64,000 bases of DNA. It comes from Candidatus Melainabacteria bacterium. GTDB lineage: Bacteria; Cyanobacteriota; Vampirovibrionia; 2-02-FULL-35-15. This document shows, piece after piece, positions 42,044 through 50,233 of this stretch. Numbering within the stretch: the first letter of the stretch is position 1; the number at the start of each line of letters is the position of its first letter. The notes below the pieces were generated by a model. It saw only the letters and a program-made list of their open reading frames with translations, did not search any database and was not told where the DNA came from. The position numbers were made by a program, and so were the translations under genes. The DNA lies in the NCBI GenBank assembly GCA_023250155.1, contig JAHFBG010000002.1, positions 124,001 to 188,000 on the forward strand, in the 5' to 3' direction.

Positions 42044-43471
42044 ATGAAATTTAAATTTTTAAAATTAACAATTGAACATTTATGGGTGTTATTGGTACTA
42101 GGATCGTGTTTTGGTTATCTTTGTATTCAGCCTGTAGATCAGCTTGATTTTTGGCATTATCTAAAAGCTGGTGACCTAATGCTTCATACAGGAAAATTCT
42201 TAACAATAGATCAATTTAGTTTTACTATGAATGGAATGAAATATATAAACGTACATTGGTTCTCAGAAATCATTTACTCATTGCTTTATCGATTTGGTGG
42301 AGTTCAATTAATAATATTTATTCATGCAAGTATTATTACTCTATCATTTGGATTATTATTAGCAATTATTTATGATAAGGTGAAGGATCTTAGAATTGCT
42401 TCGGCAGCAGTTTTTATTACATTTGTTTTATCAGCTACAAACCTTACTTTACGTCCTCAAGAATTTTCTATTCTATTCTTTATGTTGACGTTTTATTTGT
42501 TGCATAAAAAGTATTTATATTTTATACCCTTCATTATTTTTATTTGGACTAATATTCATGCAGCTTTTATTGTTGGATTGATTTTAATTGGTATTGAGTG
42601 GATTACTAGCTTGAAACGTTCCTTATTTTTTACATTTGTGTTTTCTTGTTTAGCAACATTGCTTAATCCTTATGGATATAAATATTATGAATTAATACTT
42701 TCTGTAGAACCAATTTCTCGTAATTTATGTCGTATTGCTGAGTGGGAAACACCATCATTTCATGAGGCTACAGGTCTTCGCTTTTATCTTGCTTTATTGA
42801 TACTAGTTGCTTTACTGAATTTTAAAAAGTCTCGCTGGACATGGAGTGAGCTTTTAACATTTCTATGCTTTACAACATTTGCTTTTAGTTCATTGCGTAC
42901 AGTATTATGGTGGGCATTTATTAGTGCTTCTCTGTTTGCTAATGCAATTAAAGAATTTCTTCCTACTACTAATATTCAAGTGGGAGCAAAAGAAGGTGGA
43001 AAAAACAATTTAGTTCTTAATTGGTGTGTTGCATTATTGTTCATTACATATACTACAAGTTTTTTGCCATGGTTTAAAACCTCAAATCCTATGATTCCAC
43101 TTAAGAAGAGACCATTACTTGTTTTTGATACTCCAGTAGCTATTTCTGAGAAATTAAAAACACTACACAGTGTTCATAATATATATAATGACTTTGCTTG
43201 GGGTTCTTATTTTATTTGGGCTCTTAGAGAAGATCAAAAAGTTTTTTATGATCCAAGAGCTGCTATTTTCCCTAAAAAAGTAATTTCTGATTATTTTACT
43301 GTTTTTGATGGTGATTATAAATGGCAGGATGTCTTAGATAAGTATAAGGTAGACACTCTTGCTCTAAACAAAGAAGAGGAGGATAAATTAATACCACAAG
43401 TAAAATCCTCAAGCTTATGGAAGCAAATATATGAAGATAAGTTAGGGTATATCTTTATAAGAAGTAGGTAA
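42044..43471 (+). CDS. Polytopic membrane protein B, paralog of the preceding gene
   Basis: The 475-residue protein is alignable with its neighbour throughout: L-T-I-E-H-L-W near the start, D-Q-L-D-F-W-H-Y-L-K-A-G (Asp35, His38), a tryptophan-rich fifth loop, N-L-T-L-R-P-Q-E-F-S-I-L-F-F in a middle helix, and F-A-W-G-S-Y-F-I-W near the C-terminus. The pair is a tandem duplication that has diverged considerably. A TATAAT lies 11 nt before its ATG, so it may have its own promoter with a very short leader. The function is as uncertain as for copy A. Confidence 0.6.
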   Translation: MKFKFLKLTIEHLWVLLVLGSCFGYLCIQPVDQLDFWHYLKAGDLMLHTGKFLTIDQFSFTMNGMKYINVHWFSEIIYSLLYRFGGVQLIIFIHASIITLSFGLLLAIIYDKVKDLRIASAAVFITFVLSATNLTLRPQEFSILFFMLTFYLLHKKYLYFIPFIIFIWTNIHAAFIVGLILIGIEWITSLKRSLFFTFVFSCLATLLNPYGYKYYELILSVEPISRNLCRIAEWETPSFHEATGLRFYLALLILVALLNFKKSRWTWSELLTFLCFTTFAFSSLRTVLWWAFISASLFANAIKEFLPTTNIQVGAKEGGKNNLVLNWCVALLFITYTTSFLPWFKTSNPMIPLKKRPLLVFDTPVAISEKLKTLHSVHNIYNDFAWGSYFIWALREDQKVFYDPRAAIFPKKVISDYFTVFDGDYKWQDVLDKYKVDTLALNKEEEDKLIPQVKSSSLWKQIYEDKLGYIFIRSR

Positions 43472-43491
43472 CAGTCGAGACTGTTACCTAC
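43464..43491. terminator. Perfect 13-bp hairpin between convergent genes
   Basis: GTAGGTAACAGTC pairs exactly with GACTGTTACCTAC around a 2-nt spacer. The stop codon of membrane protein B is inside the left arm. No T-tract follows on either strand, so termination would have to be of another kind. Confidence 0.4.
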
Positions 43492-43498
43492 GATAAAA

Positions 43499-44887
43499 TT
43501 ACATGATATTGAAAGCATTCGCTGGAAGTTTATAACCCATAGATTCAATTGCTTTAGAAAATACAGGTCTTATTCCTGAAGGTCTAAAGCTGCCTTTTAC
43601 TTTACCGTCAGCATCAAGTCCTTTTTGTTCATATACAAAAACATCCTGAGTACAAATCACTCCATTTTCCATTCCTGTGATTTCCGAAATCTGAGTTACC
43701 CTTCTTGAGCCATCTGGAAATCTATTTAACTGTACTACTAGGTTAATGGCAGATGCAATTTGTTCTCTTATTGCTCTTTGAGGAAGATCTAACCCTGACA
43801 TTAAGCACATTGTTTCAAGTCTGCTAAAAGCATCACGAGTGGTATTTGCGTGGAGGGTTCCCATACTACCACCATGACCTGTATTCATAGCTTGCAGTAA
43901 ATCCAGGGCTTCACCAGCTCTAATTTCACCGAGGATTATTCTTTCAGGTCTCATTCTAAGTGCGTTCTTGACTAATTCTCTTTGTGAAACCTCTCCTTTT
44001 CCTTCAGTGTTTGGTGGTCTTGTTTCTAGTCTTACCACATGATCTCTTTGTAGCTGAAGTTCAGCTGCATCTTCTATCGTGACTACTCGTTCATGTGCAG
44101 GTATGTTTCTAGACAGAGCATTTAAAAAAGTAGTTTTACCGGAACCGGTTCCACCAGAGATTACGAGATTTAATCTACATGCTACACAGATTTTTAATAC
44201 CTCGCACATAGCTTCGGTAATAGTGCCAATCTTCACCATATCTTCTAAAACATATTTCTTTTCAGAAAATTTTCTAATAGATAAAGAAGCTCCATCTATA
44301 GCTAGTGGTGCAATGATTGCATTAACTCTGGAGCCATCAGGGAGTCTTGCATCAACCATTGGAGATGATTCATCTACCCTTCGTCCTACTTTGCTAGTTA
44401 TTCTTCTTATTACTCTCATCAGATGGGCATCATCATCAAATTTCACTTCAGTTTTTTCAAGAACGCCTTTTCTTTCTACATAGACCGTGTGTGGCCCATT
44501 TACCAGAATATCGTTTACGGTTGAATCCTTTAGTAAAGCTTCTAGTGGTCCTAGTCCTAATATATCCCAGATAAGTTCTTCTAATAAAGTTTTCTTATCA
44601 TTTAGCCCAACTGGTATACCTTCTTCTTTTAAAAATGCTTCAAATAAATTTGTAATTTGTTGTTTTATAACATCATGATGTTTATCAAGGTCAGTTCCAA
44701 ACTTACTTGTATCGAGTTCAACTAAAAGCTTTGTATGCAACTTCTTTTTTAAATCCCCTAAAGATTTATTTGCTGCAGAATTAAACCCATGTGATTTTGC
44801 AATAAATGATTGTGGTGTTATTGTTGGTGTTCCATCACTTGACGTGAATATATTTTTAGTTGATATGGGTCCCTGTCCTAGTGTCAT
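43499..44887 (-). CDS. tadA: Tad secretion ATPase TadA/CpaF
   Basis: This GspE/VirB11-type hexameric ATPase powers Flp pilus assembly. It has an N-terminal helical domain, L-L-E-E-L-I-W-D-I-L-G-L-G-P-L-E, Walker A I-S-G-G-T-G-S-G-K-T-T, Asp box V-V-T-I-E-D-A-A-E-L, Walker B I-I-L-G-E-I-R-A-G-E, and His box G-H-G-G-S-M-G-T-L-H-A. A frame 40 codons longer exists, but AGGAGG stands 7-8 nt before the ATG reading M-T-L-G-Q-G, so I use the 462-residue form. It follows the two CpaE genes on the same strand. Confidence 0.95.
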   Translation of the reverse strand: MTLGQGPISTKNIFTSSDGTPTITPQSFIAKSHGFNSAANKSLGDLKKKLHTKLLVELDTSKFGTDLDKHHDVIKQQITNLFEAFLKEEGIPVGLNDKKTLLEELIWDILGLGPLEALLKDSTVNDILVNGPHTVYVERKGVLEKTEVKFDDDAHLMRVIRRITSKVGRRVDESSPMVDARLPDGSRVNAIIAPLAIDGASLSIRKFSEKKYVLEDMVKIGTITEAMCEVLKICVACRLNLVISGGTGSGKTTFLNALSRNIPAHERVVTIEDAAELQLQRDHVVRLETRPPNTEGKGEVSQRELVKNALRMRPERIILGEIRAGEALDLLQAMNTGHGGSMGTLHANTTRDAFSRLETMCLMSGLDLPQRAIREQIASAINLVVQLNRFPDGSRRVTQISEITGMENGVICTQDVFVYEQKGLDADGKVKGSFRPSGIRPVFSKAIESMGYKLPANAFNIM

Positions 44888-44972
44888 ATTTTTTATCCTC
44901 CTATTTTTTTCTTTCTTTCTTCTAAGTATCATGTACCCATTAGTCAAGATAATTTCTCTTGGGGGTAAGCCT

Positions 44973-46184
44973 CTAGAACCAATTAAGTATTCCTTTCTTC
45001 TTTTCACCCTTAGCTGGTTTTTGATGTTCTTCTTCTTCAGCTTCTTCTGGGACCTCGGTATTAGTAACTTTTGCAGCTAGAATTTTATAAGACATTGCAA
45101 GCTGAGAGTCTGGTGAAAATTCAAGTATTGGTCTACCGTAGTTTGCAGCTTCTACACACAATTCCCAATCATTTGGTAGAGCATGATAAATAGGATGATT
45201 GATTTGTTTTTGAATCAGTTCTGGCTCTAAGCTTCCTACAAACCAGTTTTGTCTATTAATGACAGCTTTTATTTTTTCAGAATCTATTCCAATTTCTTTA
45301 AGTGTTTGTATGTAGAATCTATTGTCTTTTACAGCAAGTAGATCAAAAGTAGTTAATAACAGTAAATCATTTGCCTGTTGAATAAAGAACATTGTTATTT
45401 CATCTAATAAGTGTGTTGAAGTGTCAATTATTATGTAGTCGTATTGTTCTTTTGCAATGCGAAGCATGTTGTTTAATGCAGAAATTGAGATAGAATTTAT
45501 ATCTTCTGTTCGTACTAATCCACCTATAATACTAAGGAAGGGATTTACTGGTCTAACGGCATTCTCTAAATAAACCTCATCTAATTTGTCTTGTTTACAG
45601 ACATCTGCTATGGTGCACTTTGGAATTACATTCAATAAAACCGTTGCATGGTTTGAAAATCCTGCAGCATCGATGATTAGTGTTCTTTTTTCAAAAGTAG
45701 ATATTGCATGTGCTAGGTTTACTGCTGTAGTACTTACACCTGTTCCACCTTTGTAGCTTAGTAAGGTAATTACTTTGCATTGTTTTTTAGGTGCTATTTG
45801 TGCTACTTGTGCTTGTTGTTTTACTGTGTTTTGAAGTCTTGTAACAGTGGTTTTAAATTCATTTTCTTTAAATGGTTTGATTAAAAATCCCATTGCTCCT
45901 ATTGTGATTGCTTCTATAGCAAGATCAGCATCTTTCTTATCTGTTACGATAATAAAATTTTTGCCTTCTAGTTGAGGACCTAGACTTGAAAGAATATCTT
46001 TAGGTGCTACAGAAAATGCTGATGCTTGTGTCGCTGAAAAGTCTACTATTATTAGATCATAATTTTGTCCTACAGGAATATCTTCTCTTATAGATACATC
46101 TACAGGGCCAGCATTAGCAGTGGAAAATTGTTCTTCCCAGAAGCTTTGGTCATTTAGTCTACTTAAAACAATTACCTTTAACAT
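44973..46184 (-). CDS. CpaE/TadZ-type ATPase, copy 2
   Basis: Residues 1-125 are a receiver-like domain without a full phosphorylation site (D-L-I-I-V-D-F-S, then G-A-M-G-F-L-I-K-P-F). Residues 140-380 are a MinD/ParA-type ATPase with the deviant Walker A S-Y-K-G-G-T-G-V-S-T-T and Y-D-Y-I-I-I-D-T-S. CpaE/TadZ localises the Tad machine at a cell pole or along the cell body. A Glu/Lys-rich C-terminal tail is present. The stop lies 85 bp before the tadA start. It is 403 residues, the same length as the upstream paralog. Confidence 0.88.
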   Translation of the reverse strand: MLKVIVLSRLNDQSFWEEQFSTANAGPVDVSIREDIPVGQNYDLIIVDFSATQASAFSVAPKDILSSLGPQLEGKNFIIVTDKKDADLAIEAITIGAMGFLIKPFKENEFKTTVTRLQNTVKQQAQVAQIAPKKQCKVITLLSYKGGTGVSTTAVNLAHAISTFEKRTLIIDAAGFSNHATVLLNVIPKCTIADVCKQDKLDEVYLENAVRPVNPFLSIIGGLVRTEDINSISISALNNMLRIAKEQYDYIIIDTSTHLLDEITMFFIQQANDLLLLTTFDLLAVKDNRFYIQTLKEIGIDSEKIKAVINRQNWFVGSLEPELIQKQINHPIYHALPNDWELCVEAANYGRPILEFSPDSQLAMSYKILAAKVTNTEVPEEAEEEEHQKPAKGEKKKGILNWF

Positions 46185-46391
46185 AATTTTACTTTTACTA
46201 ATATTAAATAAGAGCTTGCATGCTCTTCCTCACATTAAGTACTCGACCAATTAACATACTCGAACAATGCTGCAAGATAATCAGATCAGTGAATCTGACT
46301 TAAAATGTTTATTTTCTTCTACACCATTAAGTTGATTTTTTCTTAAAAGTTTAAAGTTTGATAAAGGTTTTTTTATAGGCTAGGGATAGCT

Positions 46392-47603
46392 CTATATGGA
46401 GGTTGTAATCTTTATATCTTTTATCCATCCAAGCAATCCTTTTGGTTTTTCAGCCTCTACAACAACTGGAGAATCCAAACTTATAACCTTTTCAGCTAGG
46501 TTTTTAAATGAAGCTGAAAGTTTTGAATTGGGTGCTTCTTCTAGAATAGGATTACAGCTATTAATTGCTCTAATGCAAACATCCCAGACATTTGGCATAT
46601 CATAGAAAATAGGAATATCAATTTGTTTTTTAAACAAGTCAGGTTCTAAATTTCCACTGGATAAATCATATTTGTTTATTATAGGTTTTATTATAGACTC
46701 TCTTAAACCCAATTCTGTTAGTGTGCTGATATAGAATTTTGTATCTTTTAGTGCAAGTAAATCATGGTTTGTAACCAATAAAACATAATTAGCATGTTGC
46801 AGAAAAAACATGGTGGTAGTGTCTAACAATCGTGCAGAAGTATCTATAAGGACATAGTCATATACTGAACTTGCAATCTGCATCATATGATTTAAATTTC
46901 CAATAGAATTCTCATCAATGTGCATTGGTGTACCTTTAGTGAATCCACTGATGATATTTAAATTTTTAATGGGTGTTTTACTGCCAGCAGTAATGTATTG
47001 TTCATCTATATTTTTACCTTCTTGGAGAATGTTAGCTAATGAACATTTTGGAATTACATTTAATAGAAAAGCTACGTGATTTGCATAAGCACAAGCATCA
47101 ATAATCAATGTTTTTTTATTGTAGATTTTAGCTAGAGTATAACCAAGATTTACAGCTATAGTTGTTACACCTGTTCCACCTTTATAGCTTATGAGTGGTA
47201 CAATTTTTGCTTTTTTATTTGTATCTGTTTCTTGTGGACTGATAAATTTAACAGTATGCAGGCGATCTAAACTAGCTATTAAGTCTGCTCTTTTAAAGGG
47301 CTTTACTAAAAAACCTATTGCACCAAGCTTTACAGCTTCAAGTGCCAGATCTACATCTTTTTTGTTTGAGACAATTAAACAATGTTTTCCTGCTATATCA
47401 TGTGACACTTTTTGTAAAGCATCAAAAGCGGAATCTTCCCATCGTGATAAGTCTATAATATATAAATCTGCATCTTGTATTTGAAGATAGTTGCTTGTGA
47501 TAGATATTTCTACTGGCCCTTCCCAAACATCATTAAAAGTTTCTTGCCAATATTGTAGGTCTTGGCTAGCTTCTTCTTTTTCTATAACAATAACTTTTAG
47601 CAT
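46392..47603 (-). CDS. CpaE/TadZ-type ATPase, copy 1
   Basis: The 403-residue paralog has the same plan: a degenerate receiver domain (D-L-Y-I-I-D-L-S, then G-A-I-G-F-L-V-K-P-F) and ATPase S-Y-K-G-G-T-G-V-T-T-I with Y-D-Y-V-L-I-D-T-S. The two copies are clearly homologous along their whole length, but many residues differ, so the duplication is old. It heads the cpaE-cpaE-tadA operon. No Shine-Dalgarno sequence is visible; the start is inferred from the M-L-K-V-I-V opening shared with copy 2. Confidence 0.87.
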   Translation of the reverse strand: MLKVIVIEKEEASQDLQYWQETFNDVWEGPVEISITSNYLQIQDADLYIIDLSRWEDSAFDALQKVSHDIAGKHCLIVSNKKDVDLALEAVKLGAIGFLVKPFKRADLIASLDRLHTVKFISPQETDTNKKAKIVPLISYKGGTGVTTIAVNLGYTLAKIYNKKTLIIDACAYANHVAFLLNVIPKCSLANILQEGKNIDEQYITAGSKTPIKNLNIISGFTKGTPMHIDENSIGNLNHMMQIASSVYDYVLIDTSARLLDTTTMFFLQHANYVLLVTNHDLLALKDTKFYISTLTELGLRESIIKPIINKYDLSSGNLEPDLFKKQIDIPIFYDMPNVWDVCIRAINSCNPILEEAPNSKLSASFKNLAEKVISLDSPVVVEAEKPKGLLGWIKDIKITTSI

Positions 47604-47673
47604 TTAATACTTATGTTCCAAAATTAGCTAGTTTCTATACGTGATGTGCTTTACATGGATAGCCCTATTCTAG

Positions 47674-47743
47674 CATTTAGGATTGAGGACTGAGTAGAAC
47701 ATTTTTTGTTCAATCCTCAATCCTAATGACTCACTCCTATCAT
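47674..47743. repeat. Heptad arrays in opposite orientation forming a hairpin
   Basis: The left units CATTTAG, GATTGAG, GACTGAG face right units CTCAATC, CTAATGA, CTCACTC, CTATCAT across GAAC-ATTTTTT-GTTC. The arms pair over about 20 bp. The element lies in the divergent gap between cpaE copy 1 and the plus-strand gene at 47781. Confidence 0.85.
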
Positions 47744-47780
47744 TAAGGATACAAAAACCGTTATCTGCGTCATTTAATAT

Positions 47781-48854
47781 ATGTTTTATTTACGATTGCT
47801 AGTTTTTTCTATTTTTACTTTTAATATAATTGTTCCTTGTTATGCATCTGAAAACAATCAAAGTCTAATAAAAGGTTATATTTCAAACAAGGTTTATACG
47901 CCGCTCAAATTAAAAATTTTCAAAATAGACAAAAACTCGCTTTTGACTATTGACAGGAATCTTGAAGACAATACTTTAACACCAACGTTAAATTTAAATT
48001 TGGTTGCAGAAAGTAGTTCTGATTATGTATTGCCTGTGGGTGATTCTAGTATTTTTATACCTAAGTCTACAAAATTATTAGGTTATATAAGTGAAATAAT
48101 ACCAGCAAAAAGCTTTAATAGAAGTGGGTTTGTTAAAGTATCTTTTAATAAAGCAATTTGCCCTGATGGTAAGACTATTAATCTAAAATCAAACTTTAAT
48201 TCAAGATCACAGTTAAAGGTATATAGACCCTTAAACCATATTGGCAAAGCAACATTAGGATTATTGGGTGGATCATTAGTAGGTACTCTATTCTCATATC
48301 AGCTTGGTGGTTTAGGATTAGCATTAGCTAGTCATGGCTATTCTTTAGCTTCTGGTGCAGGTGCAGGTGGGTTTATTGGGCTAGTAGGTGGAATAGCTGC
48401 ACGTGGAAAGGATGCATCTATAGAATTAGGAGATGAGTTAAATATAGTACCTTTAAGTGATGCAAGTTTAAATGAATTAGAACAAATTGTGTGTAGTCCT
48501 TTACCAGCGAAGAACGATTTTATAAACCCAGAAGGCATAAATTTAGAAATAGTTTCTTTTAAAGAAAAAAAAGATTGGTCTGGTGAAAAACTCTTTAAAA
48601 TTGCTATTCGTTTTACCAATAATACAAATAAAATTTATAAATCAAGTAATTTAGTGTTAAGAGATTCACAAGGGAAAGAATATATTGCAACATCTTTTGA
48701 TTTTAATGATGATTACTTTAAAGAATTTCCTCCTAATGAAACTAGAGATGCAAATTTGGATTTTTTTGTAGAGTACCCTAAAGCCAATCATTGGCTGGTT
48801 TTAAAAGACAATAACTTTACTAAAGAAATAGGAATGTGGAAAGTCAAAGGTTAG
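47781..48854 (+). CDS. Secreted protein of unknown function beside the Tad locus
   Basis: The 357-residue protein has a signal peptide (hydrophobic 4-18, ending C-Y-A-S). A beta-rich domain (about 24-150) has an S-S-I-F-I-P-K-S-T-K-L-L-G-Y-I-S-E-I-I-P-A-K segment. A long Gly/Ala/Leu-rich uncharged stretch (about 160-205) follows, then a second beta domain (about 245-355). The 'P-x-x-T-x-L-x-G-x-I' element recalls VirB10/TrbI-like and LysM-adjacent envelope proteins, and the whole layout resembles the 300-residue protein at 11601-12503. The family is not recognised. It converges with the receiver-PAS gene, overlapping it by 4 nt. Confidence 0.55.
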   Translation: MFYLRLLVFSIFTFNIIVPCYASENNQSLIKGYISNKVYTPLKLKIFKIDKNSLLTIDRNLEDNTLTPTLNLNLVAESSSDYVLPVGDSSIFIPKSTKLLGYISEIIPAKSFNRSGFVKVSFNKAICPDGKTINLKSNFNSRSQLKVYRPLNHIGKATLGLLGGSLVGTLFSYQLGGLGLALASHGYSLASGAGAGGFIGLVGGIAARGKDASIELGDELNIVPLSDASLNELEQIVCSPLPAKNDFINPEGINLEIVSFKEKKDWSGEKLFKIAIRFTNNTNKIYKSSNLVLRDSQGKEYIATSFDFNDDYFKEFPPNETRDANLDFFVEYPKANHWLVLKDNNFTKEIGMWKVKG

Positions 48855-50143
48855 TTTGTCTTTGATAGTATTTTCATGTGGCATAGGATGAATTTATGAT
48901 TGTTGGCTTCGTTGTGTACGACTTGTGCTGTTAAATCAAGTGGAAGAATAACTCCTTGTTTTGAAAATGCTCTACACTCTCCTCTCCAACTAGATTCTTT
49001 TTTAAGTGTTTCTATAATATTAGACCAAACTTCATTATGTGGAGCTCTTAATAAGTGATTTATATTCATTCTTGTCATTTCTATGAAACTATATCCAAAA
49101 GTACTTCTAGCAAGGGTATTGCAAAGACTAATATCACCATTTTCATTTAAAACAAACATCATATCGTATATGCTTTCTTCAAATAGTTTTGAAAGAAGTC
49201 CTAGTTTACTCTTTAATGTTTTCATTTCTCCTGTATAGTTGATTACTAATACTGCGCCTTCATAGGTATTACTTTTTATTATTGGTATACCGCTTACTGA
49301 GATGAAATTGGAATTGTTATAGTTTGTGTTAATCTCAAGTTCACACCCACTAACTATTTGATTGCTTTTAATATGTGATAAAAATTCTTGTGCTTTAAGT
49401 AGGGAGTCACCACTGAAAAAGTCAAGAATGTTTTTATCTAAAATTGATTTATATGATATTGAAATGTTTTCGGCAAATGCAATATTGGAAAATATAATAT
49501 TATTGTTTGAGTTTAAGATAAGAACTCCTTCTTGTAGTATTTGTAAGAAGGGATTTAATATAGTGCTGTTTTCTTCAAAGGCAGAAGTGTTAATGGGCAA
49601 TATGTTTGAATCATTTAAAATCTCTATTTTTCCTGACTTAATTATATTGAATATAAGATCATTTTCTTGTTTTATGTGTGATTTGTTTATGGCTTCATCT
49701 ACTTTAGCTTTAAAACCAACAATATCATCAATTGGTTTCATGAAATAACCGAAAGCACCAGAGTTTATTGCATCAGTAGCAGTATCTAAAGAAGCATATC
49801 CTGTTAGCATTATTACTTCTGTATTTGTTTGTCTTTTTTTTAATTCATGCAAAACATCGATACCACTTAATCCCTGCATTCTAATGTCAGATATTATTAG
49901 GTCATAATTGTTTTTGGCTTTTACTAGTGCTTCTTGTCCGGTATATGCTGAATCTATCAGATAATCACTATCTTCAAAGAGTCTTTTTAAAGATAAGTGT
50001 ATTATTTCCTCATCATCAAGGATAAGTATCTTTCCTTTTGTTTCTTCTTTGTTATTTATTGTTGCAAGCATTAAATTAGTAATATCTCCTACCACTCTAA
50101 ACTTGCTAGAGCAATTAATACTTTGTTTAATCATATTATCCAT
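48851..50143 (-). CDS. Response-regulator receiver protein with two PAS domains
   Basis: A CheY-type receiver (about 38-155) has the D-D-E-E acidic pocket, phosphoacceptor Asp in L-I-I-S-D-I-R-M, T in M-L-T-G-Y and K in F-M-K-P-I. It is followed by two PAS-like domains (about 205-310 and 330-428; F-V-L-N-E-N-G-D-I-S-L-C-N and I-E-M-T-R-M-N-I-N-H-L-L). There is no histidine-kinase, GGDEF or DNA-binding output domain, so it probably signals by protein contact, perhaps with the nearby kinases. It follows the PAS histidine kinase gene by 90 bp on the same strand. A downstream ATG at residue 25 is a possible alternative start. Confidence 0.85.
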   Translation of the reverse strand: MDNMIKQSINCSSKFRVVGDITNLMLATINNKEETKGKILILDDEEIIHLSLKRLFEDSDYLIDSAYTGQEALVKAKNNYDLIISDIRMQGLSGIDVLHELKKRQTNTEVIMLTGYASLDTATDAINSGAFGYFMKPIDDIVGFKAKVDEAINKSHIKQENDLIFNIIKSGKIEILNDSNILPINTSAFEENSTILNPFLQILQEGVLILNSNNNIIFSNIAFAENISISYKSILDKNILDFFSGDSLLKAQEFLSHIKSNQIVSGCELEINTNYNNSNFISVSGIPIIKSNTYEGAVLVINYTGEMKTLKSKLGLLSKLFEESIYDMMFVLNENGDISLCNTLARSTFGYSFIEMTRMNINHLLRAPHNEVWSNIIETLKKESSWRGECRAFSKQGVILPLDLTAQVVHNEANNHKFILCHMKILSKTN

Positions 50144-50233
50144 TGATTATTTATAAATCAGATATTCTTAATGTATGTTAGATCAAATCTTAAGTGGTAA
50201 CCCTATAGAGGAAAGGGCTTGTACTAGGTGTAC

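Noticed and set aside
44079..44483. Plus-strand ORF of 134 codons
   Set aside because: It is antisense to the conserved ATPase core of tadA; no start signal is seen.
44888..45007. 40-codon N-terminal extension of tadA
   Set aside because: It overlaps the upstream cpaE gene, and AGGAGG stands before the internal ATG at 44887.
49362..49748. Plus-strand ORF of 128 codons
   Set aside because: It is antisense to the receiver-PAS gene; no ribosome-binding site is seen.
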